Below, piece after piece: positions 33,211 to 41,513 of a DNA stretch of 64,000 bases. The translations under genes and the position numbers were made by a program. The notes under the pieces were generated by a model. The model was not told the origin of the DNA. It worked only from the letters and a program-made list of their open reading frames with translations, and searched no databases. Origin of the DNA: Thermoanaerobaculia bacterium. Lineage in GTDB: Bacteria; Acidobacteriota; Thermoanaerobaculia; Multivoradales; Multivoraceae. Where the stretch lies: contig JAJEBV010000008.1 of assembly GCA_022822365.1 (NCBI GenBank), positions 233,524 through 297,523 of the forward strand, given 5' to 3'. Within the stretch, counting starts at the first letter, position 1; each line of letters begins with the position of its first letter.

Positions 33211-34769
33211 GGGCCTGTCGACGCCACGGCCGGCTGCCAGGGCTCGGGACCGTCTGGCAACGCGCTCAGAAACTGCGCTCCGACCTCCTCGTACCAGGCG
33301 TGGAGCCGCGCCCGCATCTCCGTGACGTGTTCGGGCTGCTCGGCAGCCAGGTCGTTCCGTTCGCCAACATCGGCTTCCACGTCATAGAGATGGACCTGAC
33401 CGTCTTCGTAGCGCTCGATCAGCTTGTAGCGGCCCGTGGAGACCGCACCGCCCGGGAAACCGCCCTGGTTGGCGTAGTGCGGGTAGTGCCAGAACAGGTC
33501 CCGCTCGGACGCCGCGGCCGCCGCCCTCTCACCCGCCTCGCCTCCCCGGAGCAGGTCGAGGAAGCTCGACCCGTCGACCTCGACCTCCGGCGGCAGGTCG
33601 ATGCCGGCCGCCTCCAGCAGCGTCGGGTAGAAGTCCGTGCTGATGACGGGCGCCGCCGTCACCCCGCCAGCGGCCGCGACGGCCGGCCAGCGGACGATCA
33701 TCGGCTCGCGGATACCGCCCTCGTACAGCCAACCCTTACCGCCCCGTAGCGGCCGGTTCGAGGTCGGCGACCCTTCCGCCGTCGACAGGCCGCCGTTGTC
33801 GGAGAAGAAGACGACGATCGTGTTCTCGGCCAGTTCCAGGGCGTCGAGCCGGTCGAGGATGCGGCCGACGCTCGTGTCCAGCGTCTCGACCATCGCCGCG
33901 TAGACGGCATGGTTCTGGACCTCCCGCACGCGCCGCGGCTCGTCGCGTGGCCAGACCTGCTCCTCCTCGCCGAAGTCGGCGGGATCGGCTGGATACGCCG
34001 ACACTCGGCCGGGCGGTGACTCCGACACGCTGACCTCCACGCCCGCCTTCGCGGCGTACTTCGCGATCAGGTCCGCCGGCGCCCGCAACGGCGTATGGAC
34101 CGTGTAGTACGAGAGGTAGAGCAGGAAGGGCCTGCCCTCCTCGTCCGCCGCGTAGCCGTCGAGCAGCGCCAACGCCTCGTCGGTGAGCCGCGCGGTCAGA
34201 TGCTCGTCTTCGGGGCCGTCCTCGAGAGTCGGGTTCGAGTAGGGCGAGAAGTAGCTCCGCGGCATACCGCCGCGGTGGCCGCCGACGTTCACGTCGAAGC
34301 CCTGGGCCAGCGGCCAGAACTCCTCCGTCGGCCCCAGGTGCCACTTGCCGAGGAACGCGGTGTTGTAGCCGCCGTCCCGGAGCGCCTCGGCCAGCGTGTA
34401 CTCCTCGAGCGGCATCCGGTCGTTGAGCGGGGCCGGCGCGTACTTCTCCTCGCGGCGGCCGGCGAAGTAGTTCGTGGCGCCCACCCGCGTCGGATAGCGG
34501 CCAGTCATGATGCTGAACCGCGTCGGACTGCACACCGGGTTCGCGGCGTAGCCCCTGGTGAAACGCAGCCCGCCGGCCGCCAGCCGGTCGATGTTCGGCG
34601 TCTCGTAGAAGGTGTCCGGGTTGAAGGCGCCGATGTCCATCGCGCCGAGGTCGTCGACCAGGAGGAAGACGATGTTCGGGGGCTCGGGTGGGGGTTCGGC
34701 CGAGCAGGCGGTGAGGCAGGCCGCCGCGGCAAGGAAGGCAAGTCGTATCGCGTAACGGGCCGGCCGCAT
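33207..34769 (-). CDS. sulfatase (arylsulfatase type), lipoprotein
   Basis: A 520-residue sulfatase. The leader AFLAAAACLTAC has a lipobox with C22, so it is probably a lipoprotein. Metal-binding aspartates lie in VFLLVDDLGAMD (39-40), the formylglycine signature is VCSPTR with C80 to be modified, and GKWHLG, SYYTVHTPLRAP and FFSDNGG supply the remaining active-site residues. It hydrolyses a sulfate ester, probably from a glycan or other organosulfate; I cannot assign the substrate. Cysteine at the signature means it needs a formylglycine-generating enzyme or anSME, and no competent one is seen in the window. TAGCGT nine bases before the ATG suggests leaderless expression. Divergent from the Gfo/Idh/MocA gene by 79 bases. 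Confidence 0.92.
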   Translation of the reverse strand: MRPARYAIRLAFLAAAACLTACSAEPPPEPPNIVFLLVDDLGAMDIGAFNPDTFYETPNIDRLAAGGLRFTRGYAANPVCSPTRFSIMTGRYPTRVGATNYFAGRREEKYAPAPLNDRMPLEEYTLAEALRDGGYNTAFLGKWHLGPTEEFWPLAQGFDVNVGGHRGGMPRSYFSPYSNPTLEDGPEDEHLTARLTDEALALLDGYAADEEGRPFLLYLSYYTVHTPLRAPADLIAKYAAKAGVEVSVSESPPGRVSAYPADPADFGEEEQVWPRDEPRRVREVQNHAVYAAMVETLDTSVGRILDRLDALELAENTIVVFFSDNGGLSTAEGSPTSNRPLRGGKGWLYEGGIREPMIVRWPAVAAAGGVTAAPVISTDFYPTLLEAAGIDLPPEVEVDGSSFLDLLRGGEAGERAAAAASERDLFWHYPHYANQGGFPGGAVSTGRYKLIERYEDGQVHLYDVEADVGERNDLAAEQPEHVTEMRARLHAWYEEVGAQFLSALPDGPEPWQPAVASTGP

Positions 34770-34778
34770 CGATCGACC

Positions 34779-34784
34779 ACGCTA
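34779..34784 (-). promoter_or_regulatory. candidate -10 of a leaderless promoter for the sulfatase gene
   Basis: TAGCGT on the minus strand (extended GCTAGCGT), nine bases before the ATG at 34769. The same 8-mer precedes sixA. Confidence 0.4.
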
Positions 34785-34799
34785 GCAGGCCAACGCGGC

Positions 34800-34805
34800 T
34801 ACAAT
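34800..34805 (+). promoter_or_regulatory. candidate -10 for the Gfo/Idh/MocA operon at 34849
   Basis: TACAAT, extended GCTACAAT, 43 bases before the ATG. Unlike the leaderless cases this gene has a clear GGGAGG ribosome site, consistent with a short leader. Confidence 0.45.
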
Positions 34806-34848
34806 CGGAGGCCGCCTACGGGCGCGACCCGACTCTGGGAGGAACACC

Positions 34849-36321
34849 ATGTCCGCGATCACCCGCCGCGTTTTCCTCGGCTCGGCCGCCGCTGCCGCCG
34901 CCACGACGACCCTGGGATGCCGTGCTTCAGCCGGCACCGCCGCCGCGAGCCCGAACGAGGTGCTTCGCGTCGCCGTCGTAGGCCTGCGCGGCCGCGGCAA
35001 CGACCACGTCAACAACTACGTGAAGTTGCCCGGTGTCGAAGTCGCCGCGCTCTGCGACGTCGACCGTAACGTGCTCGAGGCCGCGAAGGCCAGGGCGATC
35101 GAGGCCGGCGCGACCGATCCGCTGACGATCGTCGACTACCGGGAGCTCCTGGAGCGCGACGACATCGACGCGGTGTCCATCGCGACGCCGAACCACTGGC
35201 ACGCGCTGCAGGCCGTGTGGGCCTGCCAGGCGGGCAAGGACGTTTACCTGGAGAAGCCCGTCTCCCACAACGTCTGGGAGGGCCGCCAGATCGTCCACGC
35301 GGCGAAGAAGTACGACCGGATCGTCCAGACCGGCACCCAGATCCGCTCGTCGCCCTCGATCCAGGAGGCGCTGGCCTGGGTGAACGAAGGTCATCTGGGC
35401 GAGATTCAGCTCGCGCGCGGCCTCTGCTACAAGCCGCGCCAGAGCATCGGCCGGGTGGAAGGCGCACAGAAGATCGACCCGGCGGTCGACTACGACCTCT
35501 GGTGCGGCCCGGCGCCCAGGAAGGCCCTGATGCGGGAGCGCCTGCACTACGACTGGCACTGGGTCTTCGACACCGGCAACGGCGACCTCGGCAACCAGGG
35601 CATTCACCAGATGGACATCGCTCGCTGGGCGCTGGGCGAGCCGGCCCTGCCGCCGCGGACGATCAGCGTCGGCGGCCGCTTCGCCTACGTCGACGACGGC
35701 AACACGCCGAACACCCAGTTCGTGTACCACGACTACGAGCGGGCGCCCCTGCTGTTCGAGGTCCGCGGCATGCCGCGCGATCTCAAGGCGCAGAAGGAGG
35801 AATGGCGCCGGCGCGGCATGGACGAGTACCTCGGAGCGCAGATCGGCGTCATCGTCCACTGCGAAGGCGGCCACCTGCAGATTCCGAGCTACACCGAAGC
35901 CACGGCCTTCGACGCGAAGGGCAAGAAGCTCGAAAGCTGGAAGGGCGGCGCCAACCACTACGCGAACTTCGTCGACGCCGTGCGCAGCCGCCGCAGCGAG
36001 GACCTGACCGCCTCGATCGAGGACGGCCACCTCTCGAGCGCCCTCTGCCACCTCGGCAACATCTCCTACCTGAGCGGCGAAGCGGGCGGACCGGCCAAGG
36101 TGTCGAAGATCGCCTCGAAGCTCCGCCATGCCGGGGACACCGCGGACCGCTTCCTCGACCACCTGGTAAAGAACGGCATCGATCCCGAAATCGAACAGCC
36201 GATCGTCGGGCCGTGGCTCACGATCGACCCGGACACGGAGACGATCGAAGGCGACGTGGAGGCGAGCCGCCTGCTGACCCGCGAGTACCGCGAGCCGTTC
36301 GTCGTGCCGCGGACCGTCTGA
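34849..36321 (+). CDS. Gfo/Idh/MocA family oxidoreductase, Tat-exported
   Basis: A 490-residue NAD(P)-dependent oxidoreductase. The Tat leader TRRVFLGSAAAAAATTTLGC also contains a cysteine that could serve as a lipobox. The Rossmann motif is VAVVGLRGRGNDHV, the catalytic lysine is in DVYLEKPVSHNVWEG, and TPNHWHALQAVWACQAGKD is typical of glycan-linked members. GNGDLGNQGIHQMDIARWALG contributes the active-site histidine. Family members of this type act on sugars, glycosides or 3-keto glycosides. The ATG follows GGGAGG by seven bases. The downstream DUF1080-like gene starts within its stop codon (TGATG), so both act together in carbohydrate processing. Confidence 0.9.
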   Translation: MSAITRRVFLGSAAAAAATTTLGCRASAGTAAASPNEVLRVAVVGLRGRGNDHVNNYVKLPGVEVAALCDVDRNVLEAAKARAIEAGATDPLTIVDYRELLERDDIDAVSIATPNHWHALQAVWACQAGKDVYLEKPVSHNVWEGRQIVHAAKKYDRIVQTGTQIRSSPSIQEALAWVNEGHLGEIQLARGLCYKPRQSIGRVEGAQKIDPAVDYDLWCGPAPRKALMRERLHYDWHWVFDTGNGDLGNQGIHQMDIARWALGEPALPPRTISVGGRFAYVDDGNTPNTQFVYHDYERAPLLFEVRGMPRDLKAQKEEWRRRGMDEYLGAQIGVIVHCEGGHLQIPSYTEATAFDAKGKKLESWKGGANHYANFVDAVRSRRSEDLTASIEDGHLSSALCHLGNISYLSGEAGGPAKVSKIASKLRHAGDTADRFLDHLVKNGIDPEIEQPIVGPWLTIDPDTETIEGDVEASRLLTREYREPFVVPRTV

Positions 36322-37028
36322 TGCGCGGTACTTGTACCGGAGGCTCCGCGCTCGCTCTGATCGCGGTGGTCGCCGCCGGCGGCAGCCTCCACGCCCAGTC
36401 AGGCGTCCCGGACGGCTACGAACTCGTCTACTCCCAGGACTTCACGGACGCCACGGCGCTCGACGACTTCACGTTCAGCGACCAGCGGGCGTGGGGGTAC
36501 GGCGCGGGAGACTGGCGCGGCTACCTCGAGCTCAAGGGCGGCAGCAAGTACGAGCCGAAGCACCGCTCACCGCTCAACATCGCCCTGATCGACGATCTCC
36601 TGCTCGCCGACTTCGTGCTCGAGGCCGAGGCCTGGCAGACCGGCCGCGAGTACGGCCACCGGGATCTCAGTCTCTTCTTCGGTTTCGAGGGCCCGAACCG
36701 CTACTACTACGCCCACCTGGCCACCGAACCCGACGACCGGGCCCACAACATCTTCCTGGTCGACAACGCGGACCGCGCGCCGCTGGGCGCGATCCCGGAC
36801 GAAGGCGTCGACTGGGGCCGCGGCTGGAAGCGGGTCCGGGTCGAACGCCAGGACGGCGCGCTGCGCATCTACTTCGACGGCGGCAAGCAGCCAACCGTCT
36901 CGACCGACCGCGACCCGCTCGGCTGGGGCCGCGTCGGTTTCGGGTCGTTCGACGACACCGGGCGGTTCAGCCAGATCCGGATCTGGGCGCCGGACTCTCG
37001 CGAGGCCGGGGACCCCGCGTTCCCGTAG
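36321..37028 (+). CDS. exported DUF1080/concanavalin-like domain protein
   Basis: A 235-residue exported protein. The signal peptide spans LALIAVVAAGGSLHAQ (about 10-27). The mature protein is a single beta-sandwich: YELVYSQDFTDATALDDFTFSD, YLELKGGSKYEPKHRSPLNIALI, DFVLEAEAWQTGREYGHRDL, LFFGFEGPNRYYYAHLA, WKRVRVERQDGALRIYFDG and GRVGFGSFDDTGRF. This layout resembles the 3-keto-disaccharide hydrolase domain (DUF1080) and other concanavalin-like folds; the former often sits beside Gfo/Idh/MocA genes. The exact family is uncertain. The ATG overlaps the preceding stop by one base. A role in binding or cleaving oxidised sugars is inferred from context only. Confidence 0.68.
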   Translation: MRGTCTGGSALALIAVVAAGGSLHAQSGVPDGYELVYSQDFTDATALDDFTFSDQRAWGYGAGDWRGYLELKGGSKYEPKHRSPLNIALIDDLLLADFVLEAEAWQTGREYGHRDLSLFFGFEGPNRYYYAHLATEPDDRAHNIFLVDNADRAPLGAIPDEGVDWGRGWKRVRVERQDGALRIYFDGGKQPTVSTDRDPLGWGRVGFGSFDDTGRFSQIRIWAPDSREAGDPAFP

Positions 37029-37055
37029 CCGAAGCCGCTGGCCGGCCGGGACGAC

Positions 37056-37565
37056 CTAGCGGGCGCCGCGCGCCAGCTCGCGCACCGGCTGCGGCGAGTC
37101 GCCTACCGGCGTGTTGTGCTGCATGGCGATCCGCCACTCGTCGCCCACTCGGGTGTAGGTCATCGTGTAGCGGCCTTCGTGCACGGTCTGCCGTCCCTGC
37201 CCGCCGTAGTTCACCGACAGCGAGTACTCGCCGTAGGCGATTCCCGTGTCGCCGATGATCCGGTACTCCTCGTTCCGGGTCTCGAAGCGCGCGTTCGTCG
37301 TCGTGTTGAAGAAGAGGCGCCAGTCGAGCGCACAGGCTTCCCTGCCCTGCTTGCCCGACGTGGGACCGCAGGCATAGAAGGACAGCGCGTTGTCGTGCAC
37401 GGTGTCGAGGAAACCGTCGAGGTTGCCGTCGTTGAGCGCCGCAACACCGGTCTCGAAGACCTCCTTCACGGCCGCCACGGCACCCTCGTCACCAGCGAAG
37501 GCTGAACTGCCGGCCGCCAGCGAGGCAGCAAGAATCGCGATCGAAACGAAGTGGACTGGCCGCAT
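37056..37565 (-). CDS. exported NTF2/SnoaL-like (DUF4440-type) protein
   Basis: A 169-residue exported protein. The signal peptide is VSIAILAASLAAGSSAFA. The mature domain follows the NTF2-like pattern: AVAAVKEVFETGVAALNDGNLDGFLDTVHD, LFFNTTTNARFETRNEEYRIIGDTGIAYGEYSL and GRYTMTYTRVGDEWRIAMQHNTP. Such domains bind small ligands or act as steroid-isomerase-like enzymes, but the function here is unknown. The ATG at 37565 starts directly before the signal peptide; GGAGAG lies upstream. An upstream frame to 37652 lacks support. It is convergent with the DUF1080-like gene and about 140 bases from the end of DUF6807 on the same strand. Confidence 0.75.
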   Translation of the reverse strand: MRPVHFVSIAILAASLAAGSSAFAGDEGAVAAVKEVFETGVAALNDGNLDGFLDTVHDNALSFYACGPTSGKQGREACALDWRLFFNTTTNARFETRNEEYRIIGDTGIAYGEYSLSVNYGGQGRQTVHEGRYTMTYTRVGDEWRIAMQHNTPVGDSPQPVRELARGAR

Positions 37566-37695
37566 TGGGAGTCTCTCCAGGCGTTGTTCTCGGTACGTTG
37601 GATCTGATGACGCTGGACCGGACGCCCGAGCGACCGCGGGGGAGGGTAGCACGACGGGTCCCCCGTTCGGCGCGCAGAGCCAGGCCGCGCCAACG

Positions 37696-37709
37696 CTAGC
37701 TATAGCTAG
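37696..37709. promoter_or_regulatory. AT-rich 14-bp perfect palindrome at the DUF6807 stop
   Basis: CTAGCTATAGCTAG is a perfect palindrome that contains the TAG stop codon of the DUF6807 gene, in an otherwise very GC-rich stretch between that gene and the NTF2-like gene. It could be an operator for the downstream gene. No T-run follows, so an intrinsic terminator is less likely. Confidence 0.35.
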
Positions 37710-38713
37710 TCGCTCGCGTAACGCCGGAGCTCGTCGTCGAGCCGCTCCGCCGACACCTCGCCGTCATGGAACAGGAGGCGATAGCGCAGCCGCAGCTCGC
37801 CTCCGGCCGCAATCGTCCAGTCGCCGGTGCCCTTCTCCGCCTTCTCGAAGTTGTGGACGCCGAAGGGATTCGCCGCGAACAGGCCGTAGGCGCGGGCGTG
37901 CCACCAGGTCGGGTGGCGGAAGTTCTCCGGGTGATCGAAGATCGCGATGCCGACCGCTTTGCCGTCGACCGGGCCGGTGTAGTGGACCCACGCGGCGCGT
38001 TTGCCCCATACGTCCACGCCTTGGACGCCTTCGCTGTTCCGCATCGAGCCGGCCGCGCGGTCGCCCTGGTGGCGGAGGGTCGCCGCGACGCGGATGGCCA
38101 TCGTGCCTTCCTTCGTGTCGCCGAGAACGATGTCGCGGTCGCCGGCCTTCAGCCGGACGTCGAAGTCGATCGCCCGCCAGGCCTGACCGGTGTCGAACGT
38201 ACCGGCGCGGAAGGTCATCGTCCGTTCCTCGCGGAGCATCTCGTCGCCGCCCGGGTCGACCCAGGAGTTCGCCGTGCGTAGCACGCCGGCCTCGCCGGAC
38301 TTCACCGTCAGGATCTCCTGATGCTCGATGGCCGAGCCATCGCGGCCATTCCAGATGTCGTACCGCTTGCCGCCGTCCGCCAGGCCAACCGCGCCGTGAG
38401 CGAACCAGAGCGAGCGATGATGCGGATGGTCCCGCTCCTCCCCCTCCACCTCGGACATCGGCCAGTTGCGGGTGAGCGCCTGGCCGCCAGGTCCATGGAC
38501 CGGGTAGAGGTACGGCAGGTGGCCGCCGCCGTCGGCCTCGCCGCCGGGGCGATACTCGGTGAAGGGCTCGCCGTCGACAGTGACCAGGACGCGATCGCCG
38601 GCCCGCTTGGTGAGTTCGATCATCGGATCGCCCTCTGCCGCGAACGCTGCCGCGGAGAGAACCACCAGGCAAGACAACGGAACGGAGACTCCGGGTGGTT
38701 TGGGGTGTGACAT
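37706..38713 (-). CDS. DUF6807 (PmoA-like) exported protein
   Basis: A 335-residue exported protein with signal peptide LSCLVVLSAAAFA. The mature chain matches the DUF6807 or 'PmoA family' pattern: YLYPVHGPGGQALTRNWPM, ERDHPHHRSLWFAHG, AWRAIDFDVRLKAGD, KRAAWVHYTGPVDGKAVGIAIFDHP, PTWWHARAYGLFAANPFG. Despite the family nickname this is not a methane monooxygenase subunit; such proteins occur in carbohydrate-use loci with Gfo/Idh/MocA enzymes, and the reaction is not known to me. The ATG at 38713 has AGAGGAG nine bases upstream. Its stop lies inside a 14-bp palindrome. It is divergent from the cupin gene with 63 bases between starts. Confidence 0.82.
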   Translation of the reverse strand: MSHPKPPGVSVPLSCLVVLSAAAFAAEGDPMIELTKRAGDRVLVTVDGEPFTEYRPGGEADGGGHLPYLYPVHGPGGQALTRNWPMSEVEGEERDHPHHRSLWFAHGAVGLADGGKRYDIWNGRDGSAIEHQEILTVKSGEAGVLRTANSWVDPGGDEMLREERTMTFRAGTFDTGQAWRAIDFDVRLKAGDRDIVLGDTKEGTMAIRVAATLRHQGDRAAGSMRNSEGVQGVDVWGKRAAWVHYTGPVDGKAVGIAIFDHPENFRHPTWWHARAYGLFAANPFGVHNFEKAEKGTGDWTIAAGGELRLRYRLLFHDGEVSAERLDDELRRYASD

Positions 38714-38763
38714 GGGCCGTCTCCTCTGCCGTTGTTCGCGTTCCGGGTGAGGCCCCGGCATGG

Positions 38764-38769
38764 TACCGT
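38764..38769 (+). promoter_or_regulatory. candidate -10 of a leaderless promoter for the cupin lipoprotein gene
   Basis: TACCGT (extended GGTACCGT), seven bases before the GTG at 38777. No ribosome site is present. The core GGTACC is palindromic and could be read toward DUF6807 as well. Confidence 0.45.
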
Positions 38770-38776
38770 CCCGCCC

Positions 38777-39796
38777 GTGAATCCACGGAAATGCCTGGCG
38801 CCCCTGGCGGCGATGCTGCTGGCCTCGGTGACGTTCACTTCCTGCACCACCAGCGAAGCGGGTGCGGAAGCCGACAGCTCGGATCCGGAACCCGTGAGCC
38901 CGCAGCCACGGGCGGAAGTCGTCCGCGCCCACCTCTTCGACGACGACGCCGACGGCGAGGCCGCCTTCGCCCGCGTCAAGGAGCACTTCGAGGCGGGCAA
39001 TCCCGGCTACTCCATGGAGTTTCTGGCCGCGGCCACGGAGATTGCGGCGGACGCCACGAGCCGGATCGTCTTCGTGCAGACGCCGATCGAGGAGACGCCC
39101 GCTGCGGCCGAGATCCACACCGGCTCCGGCACGACCGGGACCGAGCTCCATGTAGGCGACATCGCGGTGCTCCGCCCCGGCGAACGGCTGACGGTCGAAC
39201 CCGCGATCGCCGCGCTCGTGTTCGACGTCCCCGACGCGCCGGACGAGAACGTGCCGGCGGCGATCCGCCCCGACTGGGATCCGGACATCACGGACGTCCT
39301 CGGCGGCTGCGCCACGGAAACCGGCGCCTATCGCCGCATTCTGCTCACCTGGCTCAAGGACAACGGCCCCTACACCTTTCACGGCCTGAACGCGCACCGG
39401 GTCCGGATCACCGACTCGTTCACGCACTACCACCCGGCGGACACCGGCTTCGACGAGTTCTACCTGGTGCAGATGAGCAACGACGAGGATCGGATCCTCA
39501 CGAGCTACCACGCCGCGGCCATCGAGTCGCCCGAGACGATGACCCCGGAACTCGCCGAGCAACTCTTCGATGTCCACGAGGTCCGTGCCGGCGACCTGAT
39601 CTACCTGCCGCGCGGCGTGATCCACCGCGGCCTCGGCGGCGTCCTGGCGCAGGTCATCACGGTGCCCGGTTTCCGCCCCGGCACCGAGATCGGCGTCGAC
39701 CACCACCTGCTGGCCATCAACGAGCGCCTGGGGCTCGAGGGCGAGGACGCCCTCCCCTACAACGTCGAAGCGTCGACCGAGGCGGTCGTCCGCTAG
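38777..39796 (+). CDS. cupin-domain lipoprotein
   Basis: A 339-residue predicted lipoprotein. The leader ends in a lipobox (ASVTFTSC, C at about 23) and is followed by a short acidic linker. Two cupin-like segments are visible. The first (around HTGSGTTGTELHVGDIAVLRPGE) is degenerate. The second, ITDSFTHYHPADTGFDEFYLVQM with DLIYLPRGVIHRGLGGVLAQVI, retains the metal-binding His/Glu/His pattern. Cupins bind metals and sugars or act as isomerases and oxygenases; this one may handle a sugar product of the neighbouring GMC dehydrogenase, which is inference. The GTG at 38777 is chosen for the lipoprotein leader and for TACCGT seven bases upstream; a TTG at 38732 is less likely. Confidence 0.75.
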   Translation: MNPRKCLAPLAAMLLASVTFTSCTTSEAGAEADSSDPEPVSPQPRAEVVRAHLFDDDADGEAAFARVKEHFEAGNPGYSMEFLAAATEIAADATSRIVFVQTPIEETPAAAEIHTGSGTTGTELHVGDIAVLRPGERLTVEPAIAALVFDVPDAPDENVPAAIRPDWDPDITDVLGGCATETGAYRRILLTWLKDNGPYTFHGLNAHRVRITDSFTHYHPADTGFDEFYLVQMSNDEDRILTSYHAAAIESPETMTPELAEQLFDVHEVRAGDLIYLPRGVIHRGLGGVLAQVITVPGFRPGTEIGVDHHLLAINERLGLEGEDALPYNVEASTEAVVR

Positions 39797-39818
39797 ATCC
39801 TGCCGAGGACCATCCCGC

Positions 39819-41513
39819 ATGAAGCAGACTTCCGACACGAGGACATACGACGCGGTCGTCGTCGGCTCGGGCGCCACCGGCGGCTGGGCCGCCAAGGTGC
39901 TGACCGAGGCCGGAATGGAGGTGCTGATGCTCGAAGCGGGCCGCGCCTTCGACCCCGAGAAGGACTTCCGCCAACACACCCTGCCGCACCAGATGGAACT
40001 CCGCGGCCGGCCCGACCCGCGCAACGAACTCCTGCAGCGCCGCCACCGTCAGTCGTACTGCTACGCCTGCACCCAGGTCAACGCGGACTTCTTCATCGAC
40101 GACGTCGACAACCCGTACACCGAGGCCCCGGGCACCCACTTCAACTGGATCCAGGGGAACGTCGTCGGCGGCCGGTCGATCATGTGGGCCCGGCAGTCGT
40201 ACCGGATGAGCGACTACGACTTCAAGGCCGCGAGCCTCGACGGCTACGGCATGGACTGGCCGATCAGCTACGCCGACATCGCGCCGTACTACGACCGGAT
40301 CGAGCGCTACATCGGCGTCAACGGCCGCAAGGAGGGGCTGGAGATCCTGCCGGACGGCGAGTTCCTGCCGCCCATGGCCTTCACCTGCGGCGAGGTGATG
40401 CTGAAGGAGACCCTGGCCGAGAAGTTCGACCGGCCGATGACGATCGGCCGCAACGCCGTCCTCACCCGCCGGCACAACAACCGCGACATGTGCCACTACT
40501 GCGGCTGGTGCCACTACGGCTGCCGGACGAACTCCTACTTCAACTCGCCGCAGACGACGCTCGTCGACTGCGAAGCGACGGGCCGGTTCACGCTGGTGCC
40601 GGACGCCGCCGTCATCAAGGTCGACATGAAGGCCGGCGACCTCGCCTCCGGCGTCACCTACGTCGACAAGAACACGGACCAGACCCGGGAAGCGAAGGCC
40701 GACGTCGTCGTGCTCTGCGCCTCGACCCTCGCTTCGACCCGCATCCTGCTGAACTCGGCGGAGGGCGGCCTCGCCAACGAGAGCGATTGCCTCGGGCGCT
40801 ACGTGATGGACCACATCTACGCGACCGGCGTGCGCGGCGTCCTGGAGGCGAGGGCCGGCGCTCAGCCGGAGCGCGCCAACCGGCCGAACGGGATCTACAT
40901 TCCCCGCTTCCAGAACCTGAAGGACCCGGCGACGAAGAACCCGAACTTCATCCGCGGCTACGGCTACCAGGGCGGCGAGAACATCACCACCTGGCAGCAC
41001 GGCAACGGCATCCCCGGCTTCGGCGCGGACTTCAAGAACGCGGTCCAGTCGAGCACCGTCTCCACGATCGGCCTCGGCGGCTTCGGCGAGATCCTGCCGC
41101 GGCCGGAGAACCGGGTCACGCTCGATCCGGAGGTGACCGACAAATGGGGCGTGCCCGTGCTGCAGATGAACACCACCCTGGGCAGCAACGAGTACGCGAT
41201 GGTCCAGGACATCATCGAGGAAGGCCGGGCGATGCTGGAGGCGCTCGGCTGCACGAACATCACCCAGAACACGGAACCCGCGCCGCTGGGCTCGGGGATC
41301 CACGAGGTCGGTACCGCGCGCATGGGCGACGATCCGAAGACCTCGTACCTCAACCAGTACCAGCAGTCCCACACGGTGAAGAACCTGTTCGTGATGGACG
41401 GCTCCTGCTACGTGAGCATCGGCTGCGTCAACCCGACCCTGACCATGATGGCGCTGACCCTGCGCTCCAGCGAGTACCTGCTCGACCAGCACCAGCGCGG
41501 AGAACTCGCATGA
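39819..41513 (+). CDS. GMC family FAD-dependent oxidoreductase, large subunit with Cys cluster
   Basis: A 564-residue flavoprotein. The N-terminal FAD motif is AVVVGSGATGGWAAKVLTEAG, and the C-terminal GMC block reads NLFVMDGSCYVSIGCVNPTLTMMAL. Residues 225-235 (CHYCGWCHYGC) form C-x2-C-x2-C-x3-C, a spacing that suits an iron-sulfur cluster and is known from FAD-dependent sugar dehydrogenases of the glucoside-3-dehydrogenase/GDH type. The protein has no signal peptide but is followed with ATGA overlap by a Tat-leader small subunit, so it is likely exported with it. It probably oxidises a sugar hydroxyl and passes electrons to a cytochrome not encoded here. The substrate is unproven. Confidence 0.9.
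   Translation: MKQTSDTRTYDAVVVGSGATGGWAAKVLTEAGMEVLMLEAGRAFDPEKDFRQHTLPHQMELRGRPDPRNELLQRRHRQSYCYACTQVNADFFIDDVDNPYTEAPGTHFNWIQGNVVGGRSIMWARQSYRMSDYDFKAASLDGYGMDWPISYADIAPYYDRIERYIGVNGRKEGLEILPDGEFLPPMAFTCGEVMLKETLAEKFDRPMTIGRNAVLTRRHNNRDMCHYCGWCHYGCRTNSYFNSPQTTLVDCEATGRFTLVPDAAVIKVDMKAGDLASGVTYVDKNTDQTREAKADVVVLCASTLASTRILLNSAEGGLANESDCLGRYVMDHIYATGVRGVLEARAGAQPERANRPNGIYIPRFQNLKDPATKNPNFIRGYGYQGGENITTWQHGNGIPGFGADFKNAVQSSTVSTIGLGGFGEILPRPENRVTLDPEVTDKWGVPVLQMNTTLGSNEYAMVQDIIEEGRAMLEALGCTNITQNTEPAPLGSGIHEVGTARMGDDPKTSYLNQYQQSHTVKNLFVMDGSCYVSIGCVNPTLTMMALTLRSSEYLLDQHQRGELA

Noticed and set aside
32900..33300. A HicA toxin partner for the HicB-like gene
   Set aside because: Frames on both strands around HicB belong to the oxidoreductase and the sulfatase; no short HicA-like frame remains.
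37706..38713. DUF6807 as a methane monooxygenase subunit because of the PmoA-family name
   Set aside because: The protein is soluble and exported, with none of the membrane helices of PmoA, and no pmoB/pmoC genes are nearby.
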